Shown here: positions 24,412-32,293 of the stretch, in pieces
Numbering within the stretch: position 1 is the first letter of the stretch
Layout of the letters: each line of letters opens with the position of its first letter
Source: Paludibacteraceae bacterium
GTDB taxonomy: Bacteria; Bacteroidota; Bacteroidia; Bacteroidales; Paludibacteraceae
Length of the DNA stretch: 49,665 nucleotides
Reading direction: 5' to 3'
Assembly (NCBI GenBank): GCA_017446455.1
Contig: JAFSQV010000059.1
Coordinates: forward strand, 1 to 49,665
Translations under genes and position numbers: made by a program
Notes under the pieces: generated by a model
The model's database searches: none
What the model was told of the DNA's origin: nothing
Seen by the model: only the letters and a program-made list of their open reading frames with translations

Positions 24412-26198
24412 AGTATCAGTCTTTTTTGAGTCCAACAATGTTCCCCTTGCTCATAGCGATAGAGGTAAAAGCCATGCGTCACTTGGTTCTCATCTACTTC
24501 CTCCCCGCGGCTGTTATAGATATGCACGCGAATCGGAGTTTCCTCGATGGAATCGACAATTTCTATGATGTTTGACCAAATAACTTCTCCATGGTCTAAG
24601 GTGACGCGCAGCTGAAACACTCCGTTCAATTCATTTCGTTCGGCATAGTCGTCTATTATAGCTCCGGGAATAGCTTCATTGTTTTTAAACCATTGGAAAG
24701 CCATAACCGTCCGATCAGGGAAAAGACGCCGCAATGCCACATTGTCGCAAAGTAACTGCCAGTTATACTTATTGACAATGATCGGGTACAAGCATTCCTT
24801 GACCGTAAGATGGAACGGCTCGCTCATCGCGCGGCAATGTTGTTCCGTCTCCACATCAATGCCCGCAGAAGTGACGCAAAGCCGGTACCATCCTTCATGG
24901 CGCTTTTGAACGGACTCAAAGGCGAGGCGTTCGCCTAACGTGACATTCGTCCAACCTTCGTCATTGAAATCCAAACTGTCCGGTGCGTATTGCCAGAGGT
25001 AGTTATAGGGGTGCTGAAAACCGCCCTCAGCTGTGACGGAAGACTCAAAAACATACGGTGAATTCATGCAAGCCTCATGCTCGGAAAGAATATCCACTTC
25101 GGGCTTGCAAAGTCGTATCTCGATGTCGTCCATGGCAAAATCATTTCCCATACCATTGTCCTCGTCATTGAAGATGGACAGCCGAATGGAACTTACTCCT
25201 GCGGGTACGTGAAACGATGCGCCGACAAGGTGCCACGGAGCCGGCATGGTTGTCGGAATACCATACTGCCGGTAATCGGAAGGCGCGGGCTCTATAGAAC
25301 CCGAGGATTGTTCCCAGAGCGTATCATTGGTCAACTCGTCCTGAATAAGAAAGCGCACTTTGGGACGGGCAAAACTATGCCCGGGCTCCAGCACATTCGC
25401 CACGTAAGCAGAGAAAGAGAGATCCAACTCATGGCACACAGGAAAAGTGGTCGTATAAAAGGCGTCATTTCCTCCACGTCCATCGACCTCTAACACATAC
25501 CCGCGCGTGTAATCATTCAAATAGGTGTGGTCGTCTTGAATAAACCACTGAGAGAACATGTCGTCCGTCGTACTGAGGTTGAGACTGTTCTGCCAGCCGT
25601 ATTTGGCTACGATGAACTTTCCGCTACTGGGAGAAGTACGTTGTACGTCGAAATCTTGCCGATACTTCGAGCTCATAGTGGTCAAGGGCGTCTGGCTCGT
25701 GATCGGATCGGAAGGGTCATTACCTCCGAAGTCCTCGCGGAAAAGAATAGTTCCGTGCGGACACACATTCTCGGAGATCTCATCCGGCCAAGTAAACCGA
25801 TAAGGTGTACATCCGCCTTCAATCTTCTGCATCCACACCGGCTCGCTCGCGATCCATCGGTCCGGCATATCCAACTCATCTTCACGGGCTACTACTACAC
25901 GATACCAGCCTTCCTGTAAGTTGGTCGGGCGCTGCGTGTGTCCCCATGTGGGTGACTTGTGCGAGTAAGCCAAGCGAGTCCATGTTACACCGTCCGCAGA
26001 ATGTTCGTACATGAAGCGATGAGAATCACCGAAATAACCGTCATCGGTGAAGTCCTGCATAAACGTGATGAAAGGATTCGCCGTACATAGTGCATCCGCT
26101 GTCGGACGCAGCACTACAGTAGATTCGGCATGTAAAATACCATTTAATGCACCTAAAATGCACAAAACAGCAAGAATATTAACTTTTAATTTGCACAT
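24408..26198 (-). CDS. Secreted protein with one 'FREDFGGNDP' module and T9SS-type C-terminus
   Basis: A 596-residue short relative of the 1518-residue protein. After the signal peptide (..ILAVLCILGALNGILHAES) comes an Ig-like domain (about 35-130), one module opening CPHGTILFREDFGGNDPSDP with DDHTYLND and GNDFAMDDIEI, a second Ig-like domain, the NKYNWQLLC/FQWFKN region and a C-terminus RVHIYNSRG..GFYLYRY..QKRLIL that matches the type A T9SS sorting pattern. It is translationally coupled to the barrel gene downstream, exactly as in the other locus, so the pair seems to be the conserved unit. Ligand unknown. Confidence 0.88.
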   Translation of the reverse strand: MCKLKVNILAVLCILGALNGILHAESTVVLRPTADALCTANPFITFMQDFTDDGYFGDSHRFMYEHSADGVTWTRLAYSHKSPTWGHTQRPTNLQEGWYRVVVAREDELDMPDRWIASEPVWMQKIEGGCTPYRFTWPDEISENVCPHGTILFREDFGGNDPSDPITSQTPLTTMSSKYRQDFDVQRTSPSSGKFIVAKYGWQNSLNLSTTDDMFSQWFIQDDHTYLNDYTRGYVLEVDGRGGNDAFYTTTFPVCHELDLSFSAYVANVLEPGHSFARPKVRFLIQDELTNDTLWEQSSGSIEPAPSDYRQYGIPTTMPAPWHLVGASFHVPAGVSSIRLSIFNDEDNGMGNDFAMDDIEIRLCKPEVDILSEHEACMNSPYVFESSVTAEGGFQHPYNYLWQYAPDSLDFNDEGWTNVTLGERLAFESVQKRHEGWYRLCVTSAGIDVETEQHCRAMSEPFHLTVKECLYPIIVNKYNWQLLCDNVALRRLFPDRTVMAFQWFKNNEAIPGAIIDDYAERNELNGVFQLRVTLDHGEVIWSNIIEIVDSIEETPIRVHIYNSRGEEVDENQVTHGFYLYRYEQGEHCWTQKRLIL

Positions 26199-26250
26199 AT
26201 GGAAAAATAGTGTTAATTTTGCAGCGTAAAATGGGTTCTGATTTCGAGTG

Positions 26251-26282
26251 CAAAGGTACAGCTTTTATTTGATATGTGCAAA
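26251..26282 (-). promoter_or_regulatory. Promoter of the 26198-23497 unit
   Basis: Minus strand TTTG (26282-26279), 20-bp spacer, TACCTTTG (26258-26251). It lies in the 154-bp gap shared with the divergent regulator gene, whose own promoter I could not identify. Confidence 0.72.
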
Positions 26283-26352
26283 TTTAGCAGTTGTATGAGC
26301 CTTGTTTTTGAAAAACTAAAATACGCTGAAAATCAGCAACTTACGAATTGAT

Positions 26353-27801
26353 ATGAAAAATTTAGTTGTACGCGTAGAATTTTTGCTCCTTTTGGGCTTG
26401 ACTTTTTGTGCGCAAAGTTGTCAATCGGATGCTCAAAACGCCCAAAATCGACTGCAAGAGGCGGAAGAATTATACCAACAGGGAATTTCGTCAAACAGCA
26501 GTAGTCAATACGAGTCCTCCACTGCCTATTTGAAGCAGGCGGAAGAGATTTTGGTTTCTCTTCCTGCCTCGCCCAAGCGAGATCAGTTATTGGGCCTCAC
26601 ATGGTTCCGCTTAGGCAATACTTCCGAAAGCGACATGCTGTACGATATCGCGCAAACATACTATCGCAAGTCCATTCCGATGCTTGACCCTGATAGCAAT
26701 GCCCTCTTTCTGGCATGCTTGTATCGTGACATCGCGCGTACAATGGTCATTACCGGTAATGGTGAACGGGATAGCGTGTTTTGGTATTTCTCCAAAGCGG
26801 AAGAGTTTGCACGTGCAGCGCAGAGTGAGATCCTGTTACTCGATATCGATGCGTATCGATACCAACTCTGTTTCCCGGATAGTGTGGAGCACCGCCTTGC
26901 TGTTTGTAGACAGTTGACGGAAGAGTACGGTATGCCTGCGCGTAATTCAGAGATAGTAGAACTACTATTGGCAGAACACGCCACCGATTCAGCTGCCTAT
27001 TATTTGGAACACTTACAACCCACTGATTCAGCCTACACCTACTGGTTCGAACAAAGCTACGCTTACCTGAACAGCAAGATCCTTAGCCAACGCGGACAAA
27101 CGGATAGTGCCTATGCTATCCTGTTGGATTTGTACGACCGCAAGATAGAAGAACTTCAGCGCGACGCCGGCGCGCGCACGTACGCCCTTTCCTTACATTA
27201 TGATGTAGCGCGCGAACAGCAACTGGCGCAAGAAGCACAGCGTGAACGGCAGTGGCAACAAAAGATCTCGGTAGTATTAGTCCTCTTACTAATCGTTTTA
27301 GTGCTATTACTCCTTGTCTTGTGGCGCTATTGGGTGCACAGACGTCGCGAACAAACCATGCAGTTGGAAGCCCTCCGGAATAAATACGTGCAGCAGTTAC
27401 AACTGGCGCTCGAACGCCTCCAACAAAAAGTAAACCTCACCCGCGAAATCGAAATGCAGCGAATGAGAGGAAATGAAGTAGAGTTCCCGAAATGGTTACA
27501 GACCTACCGCGATGAGCAACTGACGATGAATAAAGAGAGTTTGGATGAGTTAATCGCTTCGATTGACAAGGCCTTGGACGGTGCCATTAGTCGTCTCCGC
27601 GCAGAATATCCGGAACTGACCGAATCGGATATGCAGTTTGCGATACTCAGTATCATTGGCGCTTCGGATAATGACATGTCTATCGTACTGAACGTCCAAA
27701 AACAAACCATCTACCATCGCCGCCAGATCGTCCGCAAACATGTGAATCCCGAGATAGAGGATATAGATACCTGGCTCAGAAAATATGTCCTAAGTGTGTA
27801 A
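26353..27801 (+). CDS. Membrane-anchored TPR regulator with C-terminal HTH
   Basis: A 482-residue single-chain regulator typical of Bacteroidota. An N-terminal hydrophobic signal ends CAQSC, a weak lipobox. Residues about 25-290 form TPR-like helices (EAEELYQQGIS, YLKQAEEIL, AQTYYRKSIPML). A strong membrane segment (ISVVLVLLLIVLVLLLLVLW) lies at about 308-327, followed by a coiled coil, and a C-terminal HTH resembling LuxR/sigma region 4 domains (LTESDMQFAILSIIGASDND, then QKQTIYHRRQIVRK). The likely layout is periplasmic TPR sensor and cytosolic DNA-binding domain. It is divergent from the surface island, which it may control (inference). It converges with recX, overlapping by 12 nt. Confidence 0.82.
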   Translation: MKNLVVRVEFLLLLGLTFCAQSCQSDAQNAQNRLQEAEELYQQGISSNSSSQYESSTAYLKQAEEILVSLPASPKRDQLLGLTWFRLGNTSESDMLYDIAQTYYRKSIPMLDPDSNALFLACLYRDIARTMVITGNGERDSVFWYFSKAEEFARAAQSEILLLDIDAYRYQLCFPDSVEHRLAVCRQLTEEYGMPARNSEIVELLLAEHATDSAAYYLEHLQPTDSAYTYWFEQSYAYLNSKILSQRGQTDSAYAILLDLYDRKIEELQRDAGARTYALSLHYDVAREQQLAQEAQRERQWQQKISVVLVLLLIVLVLLLLVLWRYWVHRRREQTMQLEALRNKYVQQLQLALERLQQKVNLTREIEMQRMRGNEVEFPKWLQTYRDEQLTMNKESLDELIASIDKALDGAISRLRAEYPELTESDMQFAILSIIGASDNDMSIVLNVQKQTIYHRRQIVRKHVNPEIEDIDTWLRKYVLSV

Positions 27802-28236
27802 GACCTGATGAATCTCATCGAAGGTGAAGCCTCTTTGTGCAAGAAAACGCAGACGCTTCTCTTCGGAGTCGCAACGATGCTCCTCAATCAACTTCATCAG
27901 ATTGGAAAAATACACGGTTTCATCGAGGTTTTTCAGGGCTTCCTGGATCTCCCTTTCCGGCAGTTGCAATGCCCGTAAACCCGCTTGAATCTTCACCCGT
28001 CCCCAACGTTGGTATTCCACTTTATCATGCACATATGCATTGCAGAAACGGGCGTCATTGAGGAAGTCCCGTTCGTATAGAATTTGCGCGATTTCATCGG
28101 AAAAATCCGCGGGTGCACCCCACTCGTATAACTTGCGGCGTACATCCGCCGCACAGTGCTCGGCGCGGGCACAGTATGCTTCGCATTTATCCAACCATTC
28201 TGCCTTCGATAATTCGTGCTTTTCCATAGATGTCAT
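27790..28236 (-). CDS. recX: Regulatory protein RecX
   Basis: A 148-residue RecX family protein, which in other bacteria binds and modulates RecA filaments. Family features: KAEWLDKCEAYCARAEHCAADVRRKLYEW (split here: AEHCAADVRRKL is the core), ILYERDFLNDARFCNAYVHDK and RWGRVKIQAGL, then three-helix RecX repeats to the end. M4 (28227) is an alternative start. The gene overlaps the 3' end of prmC by about 40-50 nt on the same strand, so it is probably co-transcribed with it. Confidence 0.9.
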   Translation of the reverse strand: MTSMEKHELSKAEWLDKCEAYCARAEHCAADVRRKLYEWGAPADFSDEIAQILYERDFLNDARFCNAYVHDKVEYQRWGRVKIQAGLRALQLPEREIQEALKNLDETVYFSNLMKLIEEHRCDSEEKRLRFLAQRGFTFDEIHQVLHT

Positions 28237-28671
28237 TCGTGATGTGTATGTCGGTATAACCTAAGTCGGCGAGCATTGCAGATACTTCGGCGGGATAGGC
28301 TTCGTTAATTTCAAAAAAGAGGTGTTTTCCTAACTTCAGCTCTGCTATTCTTCTATAGAACTTCAGCGGATCGGAGTCGGGAACAAAGAGGGCGGCGTGC
28401 GGCTCGAAATCCAAGACATTCGGGCGCATAGAAGATTTCTCGCTTTCCGTAATGTATGGTGGATTACTGACAACAAGGTCAAAATCCCCGATGGAATCGG
28501 AGAAAATGTCTGCTACGTGAAAGGTTACTTCGACGCCATTACGTGCGGCATTCTCGCGGGCGACCTCAATCGCTTCGGAGGAGATATCGATGCCTGTCAC
28601 CTGCCACTCCGGGTGGGCTTTCTTAAGGGCGATTGCGATACAACCGCTTCCTGTTCCTACGTCCAGGACAC

Positions 28672-28699
28672 GGCAATTGGTAATTGGTAATTGGTAATT
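28672..28699. repeat. 7-nt tandem repeat inside prmC
   Basis: Units GGCAATT, GGTAATT, GGTAATT, GGTAATT on the plus strand. Seven is not a multiple of three, so each copy-number change shifts the prmC frame. Confidence 0.9.
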
Positions 28700-28833
28700 T
28701 TCTCCACCAGTTCTGCTGTCTCAGGTCTCGGAATGAGGGTCGCGGGAGTGACTTTGAGGTCTAAACCGCACCATTCGGTGTGCCCGAAAATGTACTGAAT
28801 CGGCTCAAATTGCAACAATCTGTCGATCACCTC

Positions 28834-28864
28834 TTGCACAAGTGCAAAATTTTTTGTAATTTTG
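28834..28864 (+). promoter_or_regulatory. Likely promoter of ribD, inside prmC
   Basis: TTG (28834-28836), 20 bp, TAATTTTG (28857-28864), then GCACCCGC, an initial sequence shared with two other plus-strand promoters here. It overlaps a perfect 10-bp inverted repeat (28842-28851/28858-28867). The leader to ribD would be about 170 nt. Confidence 0.55.
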
Positions 28865-28970
28865 CACCCGCTTAGGATTTGGGAGCGAGAGAGACCTGTT
28901 TCTTCTTCCACTATCCACCAAGCCAAGGCCTTCGCCTCATCCTTCGGGTAGGCGGATTCCAATTGGGATT

Positions 28971-29008
28971 GGATATTGGATATTTGCCATTGGTCATTGG
29001 TCATTGCT
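28971..29008. repeat. Degenerate 7-nt tandem repeat over the prmC start codon
   Basis: Units GGATATT, GGATATT, then CATTGGT, CATTGGT, CATTGCT on the plus strand. They encode the first prmC codons (MTNDQWQISNIQ) and contain the ATG itself. Confidence 0.65.
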
Positions 29009-29021
29009 TTCAAATTTGCTG

Positions 29022-29053
29022 CAAAGATACTACAAAAAAATGGAATACGCAAA
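29022..29053 (-). promoter_or_regulatory. Promoter of prmC-recX
   Basis: Minus strand TTTG (29053-29050), 20 bp, TATCTTTG (29029-29022). The ribD start codon (29040) lies within its spacer, so the two divergent genes overlap in their control DNA. Confidence 0.72.
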
Positions 29054-30080
29054 TTTTATCGCACGATGTATTGAAATAGCCCGTCGCGGGGAGTATTTCG
29101 TAGCGCCGAATCCGATGGTGGGTGCGGTGCTCGTTCGCAACAGCGACGAACAGGTTCTCGCCGAAGGATGGCACGAGCGATACGGCGAAGGACACGCGGA
29201 GGTGAACTGCTTCAAGGCGGCGGAATCCCGAGACACCGAGATCCCAGACTACCGGGATTGTACGCTCTTTGTCTCGCTCGAGCCGTGCAGTCATTACGGC
29301 AAGACGCCGCCCTGCGCGAAGCTGATCATCGAGAAAGGTGTCGGGCGCGTGGTGGTCGGCATGCTCGACCCGAATCCGCTGGTGGCCGGCAAAGGCGTGA
29401 AGATGCTCCGCGACGCAGGTATCGAAGTGGTAGTCGGCGTACTAGAGAACGAATGCCGCGAACTGAACAAACGCTTCCTGTGCCTGCACGAGAAGCACCG
29501 CCCGTACGTGATTCTGAAATGGGCAGAGACAGCCGACGGATTCCTTGACCGAAACCGTCGGATTGGTAAAGGGTCAATGGTAAATAGTGAGCACCTGAAC
29601 GGTGCATTGGCTATCTCGACGCCGGAGACGAAGAAGATCGTGCATCGTATGCGGGCGGAGAATATGGCGATTATGGTAGGCACGAACACGGTGCTGCTCG
29701 ATAACCCGCGTCTGCTCAATACCCACTGGGAGGGCCGCAACCCCATCCGCGTGACCTTAGACAGGCACAATCGGATACCTGCTGATGCCCGGATTTTCTC
29801 CGATGGAACCGAGACGGTCGTCTATCGCGACCGCACCGACTGGCCGTTCGTGCTGGCGGATTTAGCGAGCCGGAATATCCACTCGATACTCGTAGAAGGC
29901 GGCGCGCAGTTGCTGGGACATATTCTCGAGACCGGCATATGGGACGAGATACACGTGGAGGTGGCGCCGGAGATCACGATAGGCGCGGGCGTGGCGGCGC
30001 CGAAGGTCGATTTGCCGGAGGCGTATGAGACGGTGGACGGGCATCGGTTGTACACGATAACAAAAAATAAATTTGCGTAA
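29040..30080 (+). CDS. ribD: Bifunctional riboflavin deaminase/reductase RibD
   Basis: A 346-residue enzyme for two early riboflavin steps: deamination of the diaminopyrimidine and NADPH reduction of its ribosyl side chain. The zinc deaminase site is H52-A-E54 and C83...C92 (LEPCSHYGKTPPC). The reductase domain follows from about residue 145 (VILKWAETADGF, MRAENMAIMVGTNTVLLDNP, ILVEGGAQLLG). The start ATG 29040 (MEYANFIARC) is chosen because the family begins with this helix. A loop around residues 175-182 (GKGSMVN) is coded by three heptamers (29565-29585), a probable repeat insertion. The last codons overlap the promoter of the next gene. Confidence 0.95.
   Translation: MEYANFIARCIEIARRGEYFVAPNPMVGAVLVRNSDEQVLAEGWHERYGEGHAEVNCFKAAESRDTEIPDYRDCTLFVSLEPCSHYGKTPPCAKLIIEKGVGRVVVGMLDPNPLVAGKGVKMLRDAGIEVVVGVLENECRELNKRFLCLHEKHRPYVILKWAETADGFLDRNRRIGKGSMVNSEHLNGALAISTPETKKIVHRMRAENMAIMVGTNTVLLDNPRLLNTHWEGRNPIRVTLDRHNRIPADARIFSDGTETVVYRDRTDWPFVLADLASRNIHSILVEGGAQLLGHILETGIWDEIHVEVAPEITIGAGVAAPKVDLPEAYETVDGHRLYTITKNKFA
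29565..29585. repeat. Three 7-nt units inside ribD
   Basis: GGTAAAG, GGTCAAT, GGTAAAT: 21 nt in total, so the frame is kept. They code for a surface-loop position between the two RibD domains. Units match those of intergenic arrays. Confidence 0.55.
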
Positions 30081-30103
30081 TTCAAAATTATTTTGTAATT
30101 TTG
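30072..30103 (+). promoter_or_regulatory. Promoter of the 30124 operon, possibly bidirectional
   Basis: TTTG (30072-30075), 20 bp, TAATTTTG (30096-30103), then GCACCCGC. A mirror-image TAATTTTG lies on the minus strand (30090-30083) with TTTG at 30113-30110, 19 bp away, which could drive antisense RNA into ribD. Confidence 0.72.
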
Positions 30104-30123
30104 CACCCGCAAATAGAAACGAT

Positions 30124-30957
30124 ATGAAACGAACTTGGATTATAGTGGCCGCGATGGCATGTTTCTTGCTCTACGGATGTCAGGCGTTTGAGAAGAAGCA
30201 GCAATCCGGAGCGGCGGTGGAGTTGAACGGACATTATCTGTACCGCTCGACCTTGGATTCGCTGACTTTAGGCATGAATAGCGAAGACAGTCTGCGTGCG
30301 GCGCAGCAGTATATCCGCCAATGGGCGCAGGATATCTTGCTGTACGATGCGACAGTGTCGCATACGAATGCGCAGATAGAGACCATGGTAGAGGACTATC
30401 GCCGGACGCTATACGCGCAGGCGTACGAGGAGCGCTTGGTGGACAAACGGATGTCGAAAACGATCACGGACAGCACGGTGCTGGCGCTCTATCAACAGAT
30501 GCCGGAGCGATTCAAACTCGACGAGAGTATCATGAAAGGTATGCTGGTCGTGGTGCCGTCCGATGCACCGAATATCCAGAAGTTGCGCCAATGGATGGCG
30601 GCGCAGTCGCTGGACAAGATCGAGAAATATGCGTACCAGAACGCCAGCGGCTATGAGCTGTTCACCGAGCAATGGAAGACGACGACGGAGATCATCCGGT
30701 TAGTGCCGATGGAGCGCGCAGACTTGGAGAACCGCTTGAAAGGGGCGAACCACATAGAAGTGGCGGATTCATCGAAGATTTATCTGCTGCAGATCACGGA
30801 TAAGAACATGCGCGGAGAGGCGATGCCGGTGGAGTACGCCCGTCCGCAGATAGAGCAAATCATACTCAATGCCCGCCGGGTGGAGTTCATGCGCAAAGAG
30901 CGCGAACGACTCTACAACGAGGCCATACAAGAACGAAAAATACATTTCTATGAATAG
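30124..30957 (+). CDS. Lipoprotein, parvulin/SurA-like chaperone
   Basis: A 277-residue periplasmic lipoprotein with signal and lipobox FLLYGCQAF. The mature part has a SurA-like N-terminal helical domain (LNGHYLYRSTLDSL, AAQQYIRQWAQDILLYDATV) and a long helical chaperone region ending in a PPIase-like C-terminal helix. No clear parvulin catalytic core is visible, so a chaperone rather than isomerase role is more likely. It starts the operon with surA (overlap 30950-30957) and the OstA-like gene. ATG 30124 is chosen for its signal peptide and its fit to the promoter 20 bp upstream. Confidence 0.8.
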   Translation: MKRTWIIVAAMACFLLYGCQAFEKKQQSGAAVELNGHYLYRSTLDSLTLGMNSEDSLRAAQQYIRQWAQDILLYDATVSHTNAQIETMVEDYRRTLYAQAYEERLVDKRMSKTITDSTVLALYQQMPERFKLDESIMKGMLVVVPSDAPNIQKLRQWMAAQSLDKIEKYAYQNASGYELFTEQWKTTTEIIRLVPMERADLENRLKGANHIEVADSSKIYLLQITDKNMRGEAMPVEYARPQIEQIILNARRVEFMRKERERLYNEAIQERKIHFYE

Positions 30958-32290
30958 ACTAAAGGCAATGGTTATACTCGCCTTCTTCGCCCTCACGGCG
31001 CAGGCGCAAGTGATTGACGAGGTGATATGGGTAGTAGGCGACGAGGCGATCTTACGCAGCGAAGTGGAAGAAGAGCGTCTGCGTGCGCAATACGAAGGAC
31101 AGCAACTCGCGGGTGATCCGTATTGCGTCATCCCTGAGCAACTCGCCGTGCAGAAACTCTACCTGCACCAGGCGGAGTTGGACTCCATCGAGACGAGTGA
31201 GTCGACGGTGAGTTACCAGGTGGACATGCGAATGAACTACTACATCAACCAGATCGGGTCGAAGGAGAAGATGGAGGAATATTTCCGCAAGACGAGTAGT
31301 GAGATTCGCGAAGAGATGATGACGGCGGTGCGCAACCAGATGATTATCCAACAGATGCAGCAGAAACTGACGTCGAACATCAAACCGACGCCGGCGGAGA
31401 TCCGCCGTTACTATAACTCGCTGCCGCTGGATTCGATCCCGATGATGCCGGCGCAGGTGGAGGTGCAGATTCTGAGTTTTGAGCCTGCCGTACCGACGGA
31501 GGAGACGGAGCGTATCAAGCAGCGTCTGCGTGAGTTCACCGAGCGCGTACAGAGCGGCAAAGCCGATTTCAGCATGTTAGCCCGCCTCTATTCGGAGGAT
31601 ACGGAGAGTGCGAAGCGCGGCGGTGAGTTGGGTTTTGTCGGCAAGGGTCAGCTGGTGCCGGAGTTCGCGGAGGTGGCGTTTAACATGAACGACCCCAAGC
31701 GCGTGAGCCGTATCGTGAAGACCGAGTACGGCTATCATATCATCCAACTCATTGAGAAAAAAGGTGACCGTATCAACTGCCGCCATATCTTGCTTCGTCC
31801 CCGTATCAGCGCGAGCGACAAGATCAAAGCGATCGAGCGTCTGGACAGTATCCGCAGTTTTGTGCTGCTTGACAGCATGCAGTTCGAGCAGGCGGTGATC
31901 CGCTATTCGGAAGACAAGAACACGGTGATGAACGCCGGCCTGATGATCAACCCCAATACGGGTGGCAGTCGGTTTGAGTACCAGGAGTTGGCACCCGAGA
32001 TCGCCAAGCAGATTTACACGATGCAGGAAGGCGAGATCTCGCAGCCGTTCGTGATGATGGACCAGTCGAAGAACCGCGAGGTATGCGCTATCGTGCGGCT
32101 GAAGAAGAAGACCGACGTGCACCGCGCGAACCTCACCGATGACTTCCAGACTATCAAAGCGATGCTCGAGGCCCAGAAAGGACAGGAGCTGCTGCGCGAG
32201 TGGATCCTTAAGAAACAGAAGACGACGTATGTGCAGATCTCGCCGGAGTGGCAAGGCTGCGACTTTGAATATCCGGGGTGGATTCACTAA
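30950..32290 (+). CDS. surA: SurA-type periplasmic peptidyl-prolyl isomerase
   Basis: A 446-residue exported chaperone/isomerase for outer-membrane proteins. Signal peptide MNRLKAMVILAFFALTAQAQ, then the SurA N-terminal domain (VIDEVIWVVGDEAILRSEVE), and two parvulin-like domains: the first with DFSMLARLYSEDTESAKRGG and GELGFVGKGQLVPEF, the second from INCRHILLRP to the AIVRLKKK strand. The true start (30950) overlaps the previous stop by 8 nt. Operon partner of an OstA-like protein, consistent with a role in envelope biogenesis. Confidence 0.93.
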   Translation: MNRLKAMVILAFFALTAQAQVIDEVIWVVGDEAILRSEVEEERLRAQYEGQQLAGDPYCVIPEQLAVQKLYLHQAELDSIETSESTVSYQVDMRMNYYINQIGSKEKMEEYFRKTSSEIREEMMTAVRNQMIIQQMQQKLTSNIKPTPAEIRRYYNSLPLDSIPMMPAQVEVQILSFEPAVPTEETERIKQRLREFTERVQSGKADFSMLARLYSEDTESAKRGGELGFVGKGQLVPEFAEVAFNMNDPKRVSRIVKTEYGYHIIQLIEKKGDRINCRHILLRPRISASDKIKAIERLDSIRSFVLLDSMQFEQAVIRYSEDKNTVMNAGLMINPNTGGSRFEYQELAPEIAKQIYTMQEGEISQPFVMMDQSKNREVCAIVRLKKKTDVHRANLTDDFQTIKAMLEAQKGQELLREWILKKQKTTYVQISPEWQGCDFEYPGWIH

Positions 32291-32293
32291 AGG

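Larger units (their letters stand above)
28187..29004 (-). pseudogene. prmC: Release-factor glutamine methyltransferase, frameshifted at a heptamer repeat
   Basis: PrmC methylates the GGQ glutamine of RF1/RF2. The N-terminal part (MTNDQWQ.. from ATG 29004) has the helical domain and PRPETAELVEKI, but reads into a stop at 28659-28657. The catalytic part continues in another frame: RVLDVGTGSGCIAIAL (SAM motif I) around 28622-28670, VSNPPYITES (NPPY motif), then to a stop at 28187. The break coincides with four 7-nt units (28672-28699). Arithmetic on the frames shows that gaining one unit, or losing two, restores one open frame; with five units the linker before motif I is about 13 residues, close to E. 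coli PrmC as I recall it. It may be a phase-variable switch, a true lesion or a consensus error. Confidence 0.85.

Noticed and set aside
28841..28870. Inverted repeat in prmC as an intrinsic terminator
   Set aside because: It overlaps a good plus-strand promoter and has no U-run after the stem in either direction.
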